DNA from: Ascochyta rabiei
Taxonomy: Eukaryota > Ascomycota > Dothideomycetes > Pleosporales > Didymellaceae
Assembly: GCF_004011695.2 (NCBI RefSeq)
Contig: NC_082425.1
Coordinates: 744,001-808,000 of the forward strand
Length of the DNA stretch: 64,000 nt
Direction: 5' to 3'
The notes beneath the pieces are model-generated. The model worked only from the letters and a program-made list of their open reading frames with translations. It was not told where the DNA came from and ran no database searches. Position 1 is the stretch's first letter, and each line of letters opens with the position of its first letter. Below, piece after piece: positions 47,920 to 59,233 of the stretch. A program made the translations under genes and the position numbers.

Positions 47920-49321
47920 TCAGTCGACGTGATCCTGCTTCTGCTTCTCGCTAGCGCCCTTGATGACACCGGACAGATCCACAATGGGCAGCGAGAAGGG
48001 GAAGTCGACGCTAGCCAGCATAATGGCGAAGAAGATATACCACCCGCAGATACACGTCACGAAGGCGAAGGCACCGGCCGCTTCTTGGCACTTTGCCGCC
48101 GTGGTCGCCTTGCCCTCGGCTAGGTTCAGGAAGGCACCCGCGAGGAGAGCGAATGCGGGAGTGAGGGTGAAGAAGATGAGGAAGAAGACCAGGTTGGTTC
48201 GCATCGAGCAGACGAGATAGATGAGGCAGAGCATGCTCATGGAGATCATGAAGTAACCTGCTTGGGGTTAGCTACGTTGGGGGAAGTGAATCCGGTGCCA
48301 AGTAGAGCCTACCAATACCGACGTTGAAGCCCACGGATTCCAGGCCCGTGCTACCTTGGACAGATGGGTTTGCGTAGTTTCCGTAGGCACCATACGCGGG
48401 GACCAGAGTGGCGCCGTAACCGAGCCAGAAGGCACCGAACGAGGTGAAGACAACAAAGGGAAAGGTGTTGCCGAGGATCCACTGTGCCATCGTCAGTGCC
48501 GCCGCTTGGAGAAGGAACAAGTAAACGCACTTCTCCTAGCCCGCCGAGAACCATCAACAGACCGCCGGCGAAAAAGTACCACCCGATACTGGCGGATCCG
48601 CTGCCTCCTGCGCCTCGCCATCCCATCAAATTCCAACTCAGGGGCGTGAGCGACAGCAGGAAGCCAATGAGGGCACTATGCTGGTTAGCAGGAGCATCAC
48701 CCAAGCACCAGCGAGGTGACTCGACTTACAGCGGCGTAGGGTTGCCGAACGTCTTGCGCAGCTCGCCCTTGACTTCGTTCTTGGGCGACAGGTACAGCTT
48801 CTCGAACAGCTCGGGCGAGAGGGAGATGCTGCCCGCCGTGCGAATATGGCGCAGTGCCAGATCCTCGTCCATGTGGTCGCCCAGATGCTGGTGCCCGCCC
48901 TGGCCGGCACCGTTGAATCCGTAGCCTGGCCTTCTGTCAGCATCCACATCGTGGCGCCGCATGGGAAACGCTGCTCACCGTTCCGCGAGGAGAAGTCCTT
49001 CTCTAGGTCGCCGTTGTGGGCGCTCATCCTGTACGCGTTGGATTCTGCTCGGGCTGTTGACCCGGCGGAGAGCGTCTCTTCGTCGCGTGCTGATGTTGGG
49101 CCTAGGTGCATGTTGTTGTGCGCCTCGGCTCTGCCAGAGGTTGCTCCGAGATGGGCGTTGTTGTTTGTAGTGACCGATTCGTGTGCGTGGGTGTGGTGAG
49201 ATGTCATACTAGTCCCGTTGCTGAAGAGACCGGCGCCTTTACCGTCAGGAGTAAACTGCGTGCTGCTGCTAGAGGTGGTGGCTGATGTGGTTGCTGCTTC
49301 GTATGGGCGGGACATGGACAT
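47920..49321 (-). CDS. Gpr1/Fun34/YaaH (AceTr) acetate-type transporter
   Basis: Plasma-membrane acetate or ammonia-linked transporter with six helices. Exons 49321-48979, 48925-48730, 48675-48531, 48481-48313 and 48257-47920 give 396 aa. The first ~180 residues are a hydrophilic, His- and Ser/Thr-rich tail (HAHESVTTNNNAHLG). KTFGNPTPLALIGFLLSLTP is the family signature before TM1. Next are GWYFFAGGLLMVLGGLGEW, NTFPFVVFTSFGAFWLGYG, the Ala/Gly/Tyr loop (VPAYGAYGNYANP), YFMISMSMLCLIYLVC, LVFFLIFFTLTPAFALLAGA and CGWYIFFAIMLASVDFP. The long N-terminus is typical of filamentous-fungal members. All four introns restore frame. Substrate within the family is inferred. Confidence 0.9.
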
Positions 49322-51784
49322 GATATGGCCCGGGTCAAGGGCAGGGGGAGGGTTATAAGCGGGAGGGGGGGAAGACTAGTCAACTGGGACATGTATATCA
49401 ATGCACATTCTCAACTCAGAAGCCACGGAGATTCCAGCTCCGAAATGGTATGGCGGTAGTCACCGGACGAAAGCAAGCTGATCGTCAATAAGAAACCCGC
49501 TGCGGAAGAAAAAAGCCCTCAAGCGTGCTGATGCTCCACGGACCAACCGCTGCGGCTCCGCGCCGACATCCTGCCCTCTCTCCGCATTGGCAAGCAAGTA
49601 GCAACTGTTTGAGCTAGAGCGCGGCTTGTTGCTTATCCCCCCAGATGACCGGCGCCGTGCTTGCAAAGTGGCTCTCCATTGCGAATCGGCCCCAGACCGT
49701 CGAAGGAGCGTTTGTGCCGTTGCAACGACAGGATCACTTCTGCAACGGTGACTGTGAACTGCCGTTGCTTGAATGTGTTCTCATGGAATTGCACGCCGAG
49801 TTCGAGTTCGAAGCAGCAGAGTCAATTACGCACGGTACATGCTGGACTCCTGCATGATTCTTCTTGCCAATTGAACTGAATGGACACTGTTCGACAACCA
49901 AGCGTGCGGAGAGACTCGGCATCCCAGTACGGACTTAGCGATGATGGCAAAGTGTCTCGTAGCTGAGATCACGGGCCAGGGCATGGTCCCATCTAGACGG
50001 CAATCAGTTTGGCGATTTCCGGGTCCAAGACAGGAGCACTACCGGCTCTGCGGAGAAAGTGGAGATGAGGGCACACAAAACTCTGGGGGATCGTGTGGAG
50101 TGGCTGGCTACTGGAGCTAGATGATCGTCGGCCCGTCACCGTAACGGATGTAAGTTTGCGGGGAAGCTGTACTACGCCCACATGTCCTAACTACGATCTG
50201 GGGTTATTCCCAGACGTCATTCACAACTTGGGCATTGCTGGAGCCTGCAAGAAATAAGTAAAACTGTATTCAACTAGGCCTTATCTCTGCTTACAGATTG
50301 AATGGGAAATGCCAATGTTTGTGCGTGGATGCCCTCAGTTCACTCAACTCAAACTCTCAGAGGCACATAAGGCAATTCTCCCTACGCGCTTCCGCGACGT
50401 GCGAAACAGCACTAGGCAGACCATTGCAGTGCTAGGCTCCAATCCGGTCATAGAGTACTTTCGACTACACACCCATGACCCGAGATAGCGATCCTTGTCA
50501 AATAGTCAGTCGGCGTTATGCAGATCGACAGCGCGCAAAGCCAACTACGAAGACGGCGTGTTCTCAAGGTCAAGCAGATGCACAGATTCCCCGCTTGCTG
50601 GAAGAGAGCAGTTGTCACTCGACGGCCGTGGGATGCAGGACACCCGACTGCGCGTTGCCTTGCGCTCATCCGATGGTGTTCCGGAAGAGAACGAGCAACG
50701 TGACCCGGAGGCGTTCCGCGACTGTAGCCTGTCTAACCGAATCCGGTAGACTATCTCGAAGCCTGATGTAGACAAGGGACCTCGCAGTCGAGCAGAGTCG
50801 TTGTCAGATATACGTCGACAGACACCATGGCTCAAGGAGGGCGGCTTTTTGAAGTGCTTTCTTCGACTTGCGATCTCTCCTGCACCTTGTTGTCAACACC
50901 GATCGACAGCCCTGCGTTCCGGTCTCTTTCTCCGTTCCAACTTTCTCGCTGGTTGACATGAACGAGTCGTGGTTTGCGATTCTCGTTCGGTTGCATGTAG
51001 TCGACCCACAACTCCATTGTCGACGTCAGCAGACCTAGCAAGTCAGGACCCGGAACTTCCGCACATCATCCCAATTTTGACATGCTGAGTGAGGTGAAAG
51101 ACCGGTACAGCCTGGTCAAGCTCCAGGTCGTTGCAGCTGCACGGAAGTGTATCTGGCATAGTGTAGCGCAAGACGTGCGAGGAGTAATCGAGAGTCGTCT
51201 AGGATGGAGCAAGTATTCAAGCTGGGTAAAGTGTGCAGGCTTGTGTGGAGTCGAGATTGTGGGTGGGTTGGAGGGCAAGAAGCTGAGCACGCCGGGAAAG
51301 AGCGCTCAGCAGTAAACACCTCCAGAACGGACTGACTGTCTCATACGCGAGGAGACAGGATAGTTTATGCACATTACTATGGTATCCGGCAAAAGTAGTG
51401 TACATGTCCGTGCAGACAGGGGGGCGGATGTCGAGACTGTAAAGCTTGCTATTGTGACATGTCGCCTATCAGCTCAAGGAATGTGCTGACATAGCCTTGC
51501 TCTGATTAGAAATCTGTGAGTGAGCGGTCTTTATGGTGAAGATACCGCACGGACATGTACACTACTTTTGCCGGATACCAGATCATAGCGGGCAATCAGT
51601 GCATGTAGGGAGGAGCGTACGTTCTACAGACATGCTCAGTAATCATTGTTGGGTGGATTAGCACATCATCATCTCAGTGCCAGGTGATGTATGATGTGCT
51701 TGACATGGCTTGATCACGAGTGGTTCTGCCGTGGAGGAGAAGTACTCATAACCCTTGAACTCTTTTGTGTGTGATACGGCTGTT
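49322..51784. other. 2.5 kb intergenic with a 34-bp inverted repeat
   Basis: Transporter promoter at the left, triosephosphate-isomerase-like 3' flank at the right. No gene recognised in between. A perfect inverted repeat lies at 51380-51413 and 51547-51580. Confidence 0.45.
51380..51580. mobile_element. Perfect 34-bp inverted repeat pair, MITE-like
   Basis: TGGTATCCGGCAAAAGTAGT... (51380-51413) recurs exactly inverted at 51547-51580, enclosing 133 bp of unrelated sequence, 201 bp in all. No coding frame is inside. No convincing target-site duplication was seen at the outer edges (ATTACTA versus GATCATA). It could be a miniature inverted-repeat transposon, a fold-back duplication, or a source of hairpin RNA. 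Confidence 0.5.
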
Positions 51785-52552
51785 TCACGCTCCGCCAACT
51801 TCTTCAATAACCTTCTTGAGATTTTGAATGTCGTGAGCGAACCGGCCAAGGAACAGGCCGTCTACGCCTTCTGCAATCTTTGCATATGTGCCTGGACCTG
51901 CGCTGCCGCCATAGACGACTCTTGTGACACCGGTCCTGCCAGCCGCCAGTTTCCGGAGCTCTTTGGTGACATTGACGACATGGTCAGGGTCAGCGGGCTC
52001 TTTCGCGCCAATAGCCCAAACAGGCTCATAGGCCAGTATCACCTCTTGGTCCTCAGGCACAGCAGCCAGCACTGAAGTGACCTGAGGTTTGCACTCTTGT
52101 ATGGCCGCACCCACGGCTGCTGAAGCTATGCTGTGGTGGGTCTTCTCGCCGATGCAGACCAGGGGTATCAGCCCGTTCCTCGCCGCAGCACCGGCCTTTT
52201 TCGCGACGCTCTCGTCTGTTTCGCCAAAGAGGGCTCTTCGCTCAGCATGTCCGATCTCGACAATCCTGGCGCCAGCTTGCCGCAGCACTGCTGGGCTGAC
52301 TTGACCTGTGAAGGCGCCCTTGTCTTCCCAGTGGGTATCTTGGGCGCCGAGCATGACGGAAGAGGACTCTAGTATGCGGTGGGACTCTGTGAGCGAGACA
52401 AAGTCAGGGATGACGAAGAGGTCGACATTGGCGTTCCAGGCGTCGCCGTCCAGCTGCAGCACGCCGCGGACGTAGGAGAGGGTGCTGGTCAGGTCGAAGT
52501 ACATCTTGAGCGAGACGCCGACGATGCGGCGGGGGCGTGCAATGGGAGGCAT
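51785..52552 (-). CDS. Triosephosphate isomerase-like enzyme (possibly tetrulose-phosphate isomerase)
   Basis: TIM-barrel isomerase, 255 aa from ATG 52552 (268 from an upstream ATG at 52591); no intron. Catalytic signatures are present: Lys in GVSLKMYFDL, His in IVEIGHAERRALFGETDE, Glu in ILAYEPVWAIGAKEP (loop 6), and the phosphate-grip YGGSAGPGTY and GLFLGRFAHD. The usual Asn two residues before the Lys (N-W-K) is Ser here. That change and the divergent GRFAHD end resemble bacterial erythrulose-phosphate isomerases of polyol catabolism more than glycolytic TPI. So this is probably a paralogue, not the main glycolytic enzyme; the substrate is inferred. Confidence 0.85.
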   Translation of the reverse strand: MPPIARPRRIVGVSLKMYFDLTSTLSYVRGVLQLDGDAWNANVDLFVIPDFVSLTESHRILESSSVMLGAQDTHWEDKGAFTGQVSPAVLRQAGARIVEIGHAERRALFGETDESVAKKAGAAARNGLIPLVCIGEKTHHSIASAAVGAAIQECKPQVTSVLAAVPEDQEVILAYEPVWAIGAKEPADPDHVVNVTKELRKLAAGRTGVTRVVYGGSAGPGTYAKIAEGVDGLFLGRFAHDIQNLKKVIEEVGGA

Positions 52553-52792
52553 AGCGAACGTGCAGTCTCGGCAGAATCGGACAAGAGGCAAAGCAGACGA
52601 GCCTGGCTACAAACAGACGAGAGACGTGCGGGTGTTGTGTTCTGTTCAAACGAAGTCTGCTTGTGCTTGTTGCGGTCACAGTCCGGGTTGCTGTTTACGG
52701 TTACCTCGCAGCCCACGAAGCGAGAGGTTGGCTGTAACGAACGCGTGCCATGGAAAACGAGGGGTAGTGTGGGGGTGAGGGAACAACGGCAT

Positions 52793-53013
52793 TACAGTCT
52801 GCAGTCTGCAATTTACGGTCTACAGTCAACAGTCTACCGTCTACGATTTACAGTCTATAGCCTACAGTCTACAGTCTACAGTCCACTGTCTGCTGTTTAC
52901 GGTCTACAGTCTACAGTCTACAGTCTACAGTCTACAGTCTACAGTCTACAATCTACAGTCCACAGTCCACCGTCTGCCGTCTGCCGTCTGCCGTCTGCCG
53001 TTTACAGTCTGTA
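52793..53013. repeat. Heptamer array (CAGTCTA)n, about 220 bp
   Basis: About 30 copies of CAGTCTA and one-base variants (CGGTCTA, CCGTCTG, CAGTCCA), most perfect between 52900 and 52950 and grading into CCGTCTG at the right end. It lies between the 5' flank of the isomerase-like gene and the MET13 promoter. Confidence 0.92.
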
Positions 53014-53536
53014 GCTGTCGGACAAACAACGGTCGATTATGTCGACCTGCGTGCACAAGTAGCAGCAGCACATGTGCGCGTCACGACCCCCGTCCTTGGC
53101 ACGGCCGTAGACCAACACGGCCAGGGCCAGGGCCGATCGTCGCTGCGGCGCCCTCCACCAAAGAAAATCTTCCCACCACACCTCACTGACCTGTGCACAT
53201 CGATACTCGCCCGCTACATATACAGGACAGCGCTTCGGCCTATATGCAAAGGCAACTTGCAGATCGTTGGGCCCGCGCTCGATACTTCGGATAGTCTGTG
53301 CAAAGCCCACATTGCGGGGTTACTGTTCATCTTCATCACATCCTTGTACGTCCTAGAGTACCCGTGGGGTACTTGCATGCTGAGACACTTTTAACGCTTG
53401 CTAACACACCCAGCGCCCAGCACCCAGCACCCAGCACCCATTGGCCTCTTTTCTCTGTCTGTTCGCTTCCTTTCCACCGTCTGTTTACTTCCTTTCCACC
53501 GTCTGTTTACTTCCTTTCCACTTCCTCGTCGCCACC
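53014..53536 (+). promoter_or_regulatory. MET13 promoter and repeated leader
   Basis: Holds CCCAGCA x3 (53416-53436) and a ~22-bp unit (CTTCCTTTCCACCGTCTGTT) repeated two and a half times at about 53467-53526, immediately before the start. The start context GCCACCATG is optimal. CACGTG-type Met4/Cbf1 boxes were not seen in this stretch. Confidence 0.5.
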
Positions 53537-55615
53537 ATGCACATCTCCGAGAAGCTCGCCCGGTCGCGGGCCGAAGGGAAGCCAACCTTCTCCTTCGAAT
53601 TCTTCCCACCCAAGACTGCCCAGGTATGTACTGCTGCTCTTCCTCGGAATGCAGTGGCTGACATGCAATGCACAGGGTGTGCAAAACCTCTACGACCGCA
53701 TGGACCGCATGCACGGCTTCGGCCCCCAGTTCATCGACATCACCTGGGGCGCTGGAGGACGCCACTCGAAGTTGACCACCGAGATGGTCAAGGTCGCCCA
53801 GACCGTATACGGACTGGAGACGCTGATGCACCTCACGTGCACCGACATGGAGCGATCGAAGCTCGACGACGCCCTCAACGACGCCTACCAGGCCGGCTGC
53901 ACAAACATCCTCGCCCTAAGAGGCGATCCGCCGCGCGAGCGAGAGAAGTGGGAGGCAACCGAGGGCGGTTTCCACTACGCAAAGGATCTGGTCAAATACA
54001 TCAGGGACAGATACGGCAACCACTTCGACATTGGTGTCGCCGCATATTCCGAGGGCTGTGATGACAATGACGACGTCGACCAGCTCATTGATCATTTGAA
54101 GGAGAAGATCGACGCCGGTGCTACCTTCATCGTCACCCAGATGTTCTACGACATCGACATCTTCCTCGACTGGGTCAAGAAAGTTCGCGCCAAGGGCATC
54201 GACGTCCCTATTGTACCTGGCATCATGCCCATCCACACGCACGCCGCCTTCCTGCGCCGAGCAAATTGGACCCGCTGCAAAGTCCCACCAAAGTGGACAG
54301 AAGTATTGGAGCCTATCAAGAACGACGACGTACAGGTCCGTGAGATGGGAAGTGAGCTTGTGGCAGAAATGTGCCGGAAGCTTATCGACGCTGACATCTT
54401 GCACTTGCACTTGTAAGTTGGGCAGATCTGCTTGGTCCTTCCTCTGCTGACGTGTTTAGCTACACCATGAACCTCGCCCAAGCCACGCGTATGGTGCTTG
54501 AAGAGCTCGAGCTTCTGCCCGACGTCGAGTCTCCGTTGGAGAAGCCCCTGCCATGGCGGCCTTCCCTGGGTCTCAACCGCCGTGACGAGAACGTACGACC
54601 AATCTTCTGGCGCAACCGCAACCGTTCATACGTCGCCCGCACTCAAGATTGGGACGAATTTCCCAATGGTCGATGGGGAGACTCTCGATCGCCTGCCTTT
54701 GGTGAACTGGACTCGTACGGCGTCGGTCTGAAGGGCACAAACGAGCAGAACATCAAGCTCTGGGGCACGCCGACTTCAGTCCAGGACATTTCCGACCTCT
54801 TTGTACGCTACATGCAGGGCGATCTCGGATCCCTGCCTTGGAGTGAACAAGCCATCACCGAGGAAGCCAACGCGATCCAGAAAGATTTGATCGATCTGAA
54901 CCGGCGTGGATTCCTGACCATCAACTCCCAACCGGCTGTCAACGGCGCGAAGTCATCTGATCCGACCTTCGGATGGGGTCCACGCAACGGATACGTCTAC
55001 CAGAAGTCCTACCTTGAGGTCCTCGTCTCCCCTGAGTACATCTCTGAGATCATCACCCGCATCGAGCGCGATCCCGAGTTCACTTACTACGCTGTCAACA
55101 AGGACGGCGATTTGAAGACAAACGCCCCCAGCGAGGGTCCCAACGCCGTCACCTGGGGTGTGTTCCCTGGTAAGGAGATTGTCCAACCGACCATTGTCGA
55201 GACCGTCAGTTTCCTTGCGTGGAAGGACGAGTTTTACCGTCTCGGTCAAGATTGGGCGAACTGTCACGCGAGCACCAGCCCTGCGAGATACGTTATTGGC
55301 GACCTGATCGACACCTGGTACCTCCTCAACATTGTGCACAACGACTTCCATGTTACCAGCGGCATCTTCCCCCTCTTTGACGGTCTGGAGGTGGAGGGTA
55401 TGGGAAAGAAGTTTGAGAACGGAATTACCGCGGATGTGTCCACCAATGGTCATGCAGACACCAATGGTTCAAACGGCACTGCTAATGGCGACAAGCCCGA
55501 CGTCCCCCAGAAAGATCCAAAGGAGGCGAAGGACGAAAAGAGCCTCCTCGCGACTGCAAAGGCAGCAGCAGTCGAAGTCACCAACGGTATCAAGAACCTG
55601 GCCGTCTCCAACTAA
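53537..55615 (+). CDS. MET13: Methylenetetrahydrofolate reductase
   Basis: Reduces 5,10-methylene-THF to 5-methyl-THF for methionine synthesis; FAD enzyme of the cytosol. Exons 53537-53623, 53676-54412 and 54460-55615 give 659 aa. The catalytic barrel holds FSFEFFPPKTAQGVQNLYDR, FIDITWGAGGRHS, HLTCTDM, ILALRGDPPRER, GVAAYSEG, FIVTQMFYD, VPGIMPIHTHAAFLRRA and LHFYTMNLAQATRMVLE. The regulatory half begins near residue 290 with LPWRPSLGLNRRDENVRPIFW and has WGTPTSVQDISDLF, NAVTWGVFPGKEIVQPT, DEFYRLGQDWA and LLNIVHNDFHVTSGIFPLFDG. The C-terminal ~75 residues are an Asn/Gly/Lys-rich, disordered extension not needed for the fold. The last residue of LHLHF is built across the second intron, confirming it. 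Confidence 0.95.
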
Positions 55616-56665
55616 CTTATCACTACTCACATGACTTGTGATCTTACTACATTCAACACAGCAAGACCAGTACATGTACGGCGTTTGGCATATCACCTCT
55701 CACGACATCATGACTACCATCTGTAGCATTGGTGCTTCTCTCGCATCTCAACAAGCGTTTTTGGGCAATCTTCGGGCACGGCGTATATTTGCACTTTTGG
55801 CACAAATAAGGGGGTAACAAGCACATGGGGATGTGCATCACATATTAAAAAGCAGATCACAGTATCTGGAAGGCGTCTATTCAACCTGACGACCATAATG
55901 ACCGTAATGGAAGGGGTGGGGGGACGAAGCGTGTGTATCTGTGTGCGTGGACATGGCACGACGAGCTGGCGCACACGGAGGAAAACACAAGGCGTGAAAG
56001 GTTGTGAAGATGAGATTTGCGGAGGAATGGCTTTCTGAGATACCCGACCAGTGCCCTCAACGGAGCTGGTCAACCCTCGGCTTTGTATTGGAATATCAAT
56101 CGTCTCGCGAGCGAGCGCGTTGCTCGCCACACATGACTGAATCCCGTTCATGGACACTCAAACGACACGAACTCCAAACCTGATGCATGCTGATGTTGTG
56201 TTTGGTAGAGAAAACACGTCAGATTCCAGGGACTGCGACGAATCACGACAAGGAGGCGCACACGAGGAATGCCGTGACTTGTTCAATATGCATTATTTCT
56301 GCGCCGTCCATAGGTCTTACATAGATACACCACACCACACCACCACGACCACCACAACAACAACACATAAAAACACACGTCACGACATGCTCTGGAAAAG
56401 CCAAGAGACTGACTGTGGGATGCCGCCCCCGTTCTAATCGTCTTCGTCTTCGTCTTCGTCTCGTGACATGTACTCCCACCGTCGTTGACACAAGGTATTG
56501 TACAGAGGGGGGCCATAGCCCCACGTAGAGAGGGGTGTGAGAGGGTACGCCGAATCGAGCAAAAGCGATGCAAAAAGGTCGAATGTCGAGTGTTGAAGCG
56601 CAAAAGAAGAAGAAGAAGAAAAAGAAGAAAGTGTCTTGTTCATGCGTTTCCCCGTAGGACGTCGT
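55616..56665. other. Convergent 3' flanks, MET13 and TIM23
   Basis: 1.05 kb. Contains simple repeats: CACCA/CAACAA (56326-56365), CTTCGT hexamers (56440-56462) and an AAGAAG tract (56602-56630). No gene recognised. Confidence 0.5.
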
Positions 56666-57447
56666 CTACAAGTCGGATGGGGCGGGCTCGAAGAAAACCT
56701 TTCGCGTGATCTGTTGGTATTGTCAGTGTACACGAGCTTGCGCTTGTTGTTGGCTCAAACTTACAGCCCATCCACCCGCTACACTGGCGCAAATACCGGC
56801 GCTAATAGCCATTGGCCTTGTCCCTCGTGTGCTCTTGAAGAGCGCGCCGGAGAGCGCACCAGCAACAACGCTGTTGGTAGGGTCGTGCTTGCCCCTCAGA
56901 GCTCCAATGGCGCTGTTTGTGCCGTTGTAGACCATGGCAATGACACCGGCGCTGTTGCCCAGGAAGGGTCCTCGTCTTGTGACGGCGTTGAGGACGCCGT
57001 TCAGTCGCAACCTGGGTGGCATCGAGGCCGGGTTCTTCTGCAAGCCCTCAGACAGACCCCACGCACCGCCGATGGTCAATGCAGTCAGGTAGCTGACACC
57101 GGTTCCATAGCAGAGGTCGTCTGACCAGCCGCGGCTGGGAAGTGCGGAGTGGTCGGCTGACGGTGCCGAGTCCTCGAGGGAGAGGTAGTCGAGGGTGTCC
57201 TGGTTCAGGCCGGCGAGAGGGTGTAGCTGCGACGGGTCGAGGATGAAGTCTGAAGGGTTCTGGATGGCGGTGCTGGGGTCGAAGGGCGTGGGCGCCGACG
57301 GCGATGCAGAGAAGTTGTCGTGTGGTTCTTGCGGCGATTGCGAGGCTGGCGCGGTCGCCTTCTTGCCGGTGAGGACGTCCCAGCTGGTGATGCATTAGCA
57401 GAGCGACGGTGCATAGCGGGCGTTACCGGCGGGGCGTACATGGCCAT
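56666..57447 (-). CDS. TIM23: Mitochondrial import translocase subunit Tim23
   Basis: Channel subunit of the TIM23 presequence translocase in the inner mitochondrial membrane. Exons 57447-57440 (only 8 nt, ATGGCCAT), 57383-56765 and 56710-56666 give 223 aa. Splicing the 8-nt exon gives MAIWDVLTGKK, matching the usual fungal start M-x-x-WDALTGKK; no other start fits. Then FILDPSQLHPLAGLNQDTLD, YLSLEDS, LPSRGWSDDLCYGTGVSYLT, IGGAWGLSEGLQKN, the PRAT segment LNGVLNAVTRRGPFLGNSAG, NGTNSAIGALRGKHD and VVAGALSGALFKSTRGTRP. The last exon ends ITRKVFFEPAPSDL. Four hydrophobic segments are visible. Divergent from URA5. Confidence 0.92.
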
Positions 57448-57789
57448 GGTGACGGTGTTGGAGCTGGGTGTGGTGTGGACGCGGTTGCAGGATGCGCCTC
57501 GCGATCAGTCGGCTCGTGGGTACCTCCTCACGCCGGAGATGCTAGAGAAGCGAGACGAAGGAGACGGAGAGATGGCAGCACACAGGGCACAGATGCGCGG
57601 GCGATGGCGGCTTGGCTTGGCTTGGCTTGGGGGGCGTGGGCGGTGCTGTCGTCAGGCCGTGGTGTTGAACTTTTTGGAGTGACGACTTCACGCTAATCCC
57701 TGTCCGTCTTTCGAGAATCATCTCTTGTTCCGACGCTCGGAACTGCACAAAAACTACTCACCACCAACGTCACCGGAGAGGCATACAAC
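57448..57789. promoter_or_regulatory. Bidirectional promoter, TIM23 and URA5
   Basis: 342 bp between head-to-head housekeeping genes. No TATA box recognised. Confidence 0.55.
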
Positions 57790-58491
57790 ATGGCGCTCCC
57801 GGAATACAAGAAGAACTTCCTCGAGACCTGCGTGTCGGCCGGCGCGCTCAAGTTTGGCACCTTCACACTCAAGTCCAAGCGTGTCTCGCCCTACTTCTTC
57901 AATGCGGGCCTCTTCCACAGGGCAGACCTGCTGCGATCCATGTCATTGGCATATGCGCAGTCCATGAAGGCGCATGGCGATGCCGACGCCTCCTTTGACT
58001 TTGATGTCTTGTTTGGCCCCGCCTACAAGGGCATTCCTCTGGCTGCTACAACCATCGACAAGCTGGCCGACTTGGATGTTGCAAAGTACGGCAAGAAGAG
58101 CTACAGCTTCAACCGCAAGGAGGCCAAGACGCACGGTGAGGGCGGCAACATTGTCGGTGCCTCGCTCAAGGGCCAGAAGATTGTCATTATTGACGATGTC
58201 ATCACGGCCGGAACGGCTATCAGGGAGGCCATCGACATCATCAAGAGGGAGGGCGGCGAGCTTGTCGGCATCATCGTTGCTTTTGACAGGCAGGAGAAGA
58301 CGCCCACCGAGAACGACGATGACGGCAAGCCCGGGCCCAGCGCGATCGGTGAAGTCAGGAAGCAGTACGGTATTCCCGTGCTCTCCATCTTGACACTCGA
58401 CGACATTGTCGAGTTCCTGAGGAGCCAGGGCAGCGACGACGATATCAAGAGGCTGGACGAGTACCGGGCAAAGTACAAGGCCAGCGATTAA
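57790..58491 (+). CDS. URA5: Orotate phosphoribosyltransferase
   Basis: Converts orotate and PRPP to OMP in pyrimidine synthesis (cytosol). A 233-aa intronless protein. The N-terminus [20 protein letters not shown] and [16 protein letters not shown] are family hallmarks. [18 protein letters not shown] is the orotate site. [18 protein letters not shown] is the catalytic loop. [17 protein letters not shown] is the PRPP-binding motif. An insertion [20 protein letters not shown] is common in fungal URA5. Complete, with the start context ACAACATGG. Confidence 0.96.
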   Translation: MALPEYKKNFLETCVSAGALKFGTFTLKSKRVSPYFFNAGLFHRADLLRSMSLAYAQSMKAHGDADASFDFDVLFGPAYKGIPLAATTIDKLADLDVAKYGKKSYSFNRKEAKTHGEGGNIVGASLKGQKIVIIDDVITAGTAIREAIDIIKREGGELVGIIVAFDRQEKTPTENDDDGKPGPSAIGEVRKQYGIPVLSILTLDDIVEFLRSQGSDDDIKRLDEYRAKYKASD

Positions 58492-59233
58492 GTATCAGGC
58501 CATGAGTGAGCTTACGAGAAGGTACGATCGAAACGTGCCATAGTCATGAAAGACAACCTATGATAGAACGCTGGACATGGCAAATCAATCGAAGCATTGA
58601 TGACTTCAATCAGGAACTAGGCTAGACAAAAGATGAACGTGCAGAAGCGCATGGTTATTGTTTTTACACAATACAACCGTCATGTCTTGGAAGCGACGAG
58701 CTTCAGCGTTTACTTTGACATTTGATTGTTTGAAAGACGACCTCGACACGCAGCGGAATAAGCATTCATCGAGCATAAGCGAGCCGGTCTCCAGGAGCGC
58801 GCTAAGACGCGTTGCCCGAATCGCAACATTTTCCCTTGGTATCTGCCGCGCGCAACTTCAGCTCTCGCACTTTGATGTTTGTGTATATGAGTGCTTTCAC
58901 CGCTTCGTGCCGATTGCCCACTCATGTCCGCGTATCACTCGTAGTTCCTTCCTTGATTCGGTAATTTCTCTTCTTGGCGAGTGAGCTCCTGAACAAATGA
59001 GTCGCCGAAACGTCCAGTCCACAACACAGACATGGAGCGGTTCCGGCGGCATCCTTTCTTCTAGCAGTATCGTTGTGTGTTGTTTTTTTGCGTCTTGCTT
59101 GCCAGTCCGTCTTCACCTTAGACCCGCAACAGTGCTGGCTCACCGTCGCAGCTTGTCTATATAGTTTCTTGCTTCACTGCAACCACGACTCCACCGACGT
59201 TTCGACCGTAGTATCCTACCGCTATTCCTCACA
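58492..59233. other. Intergenic, URA5 3' flank and GH47 promoter
   Basis: 742 bp. No coding frame recognised. The GH47 leader just upstream is C/T-rich. Confidence 0.5.
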
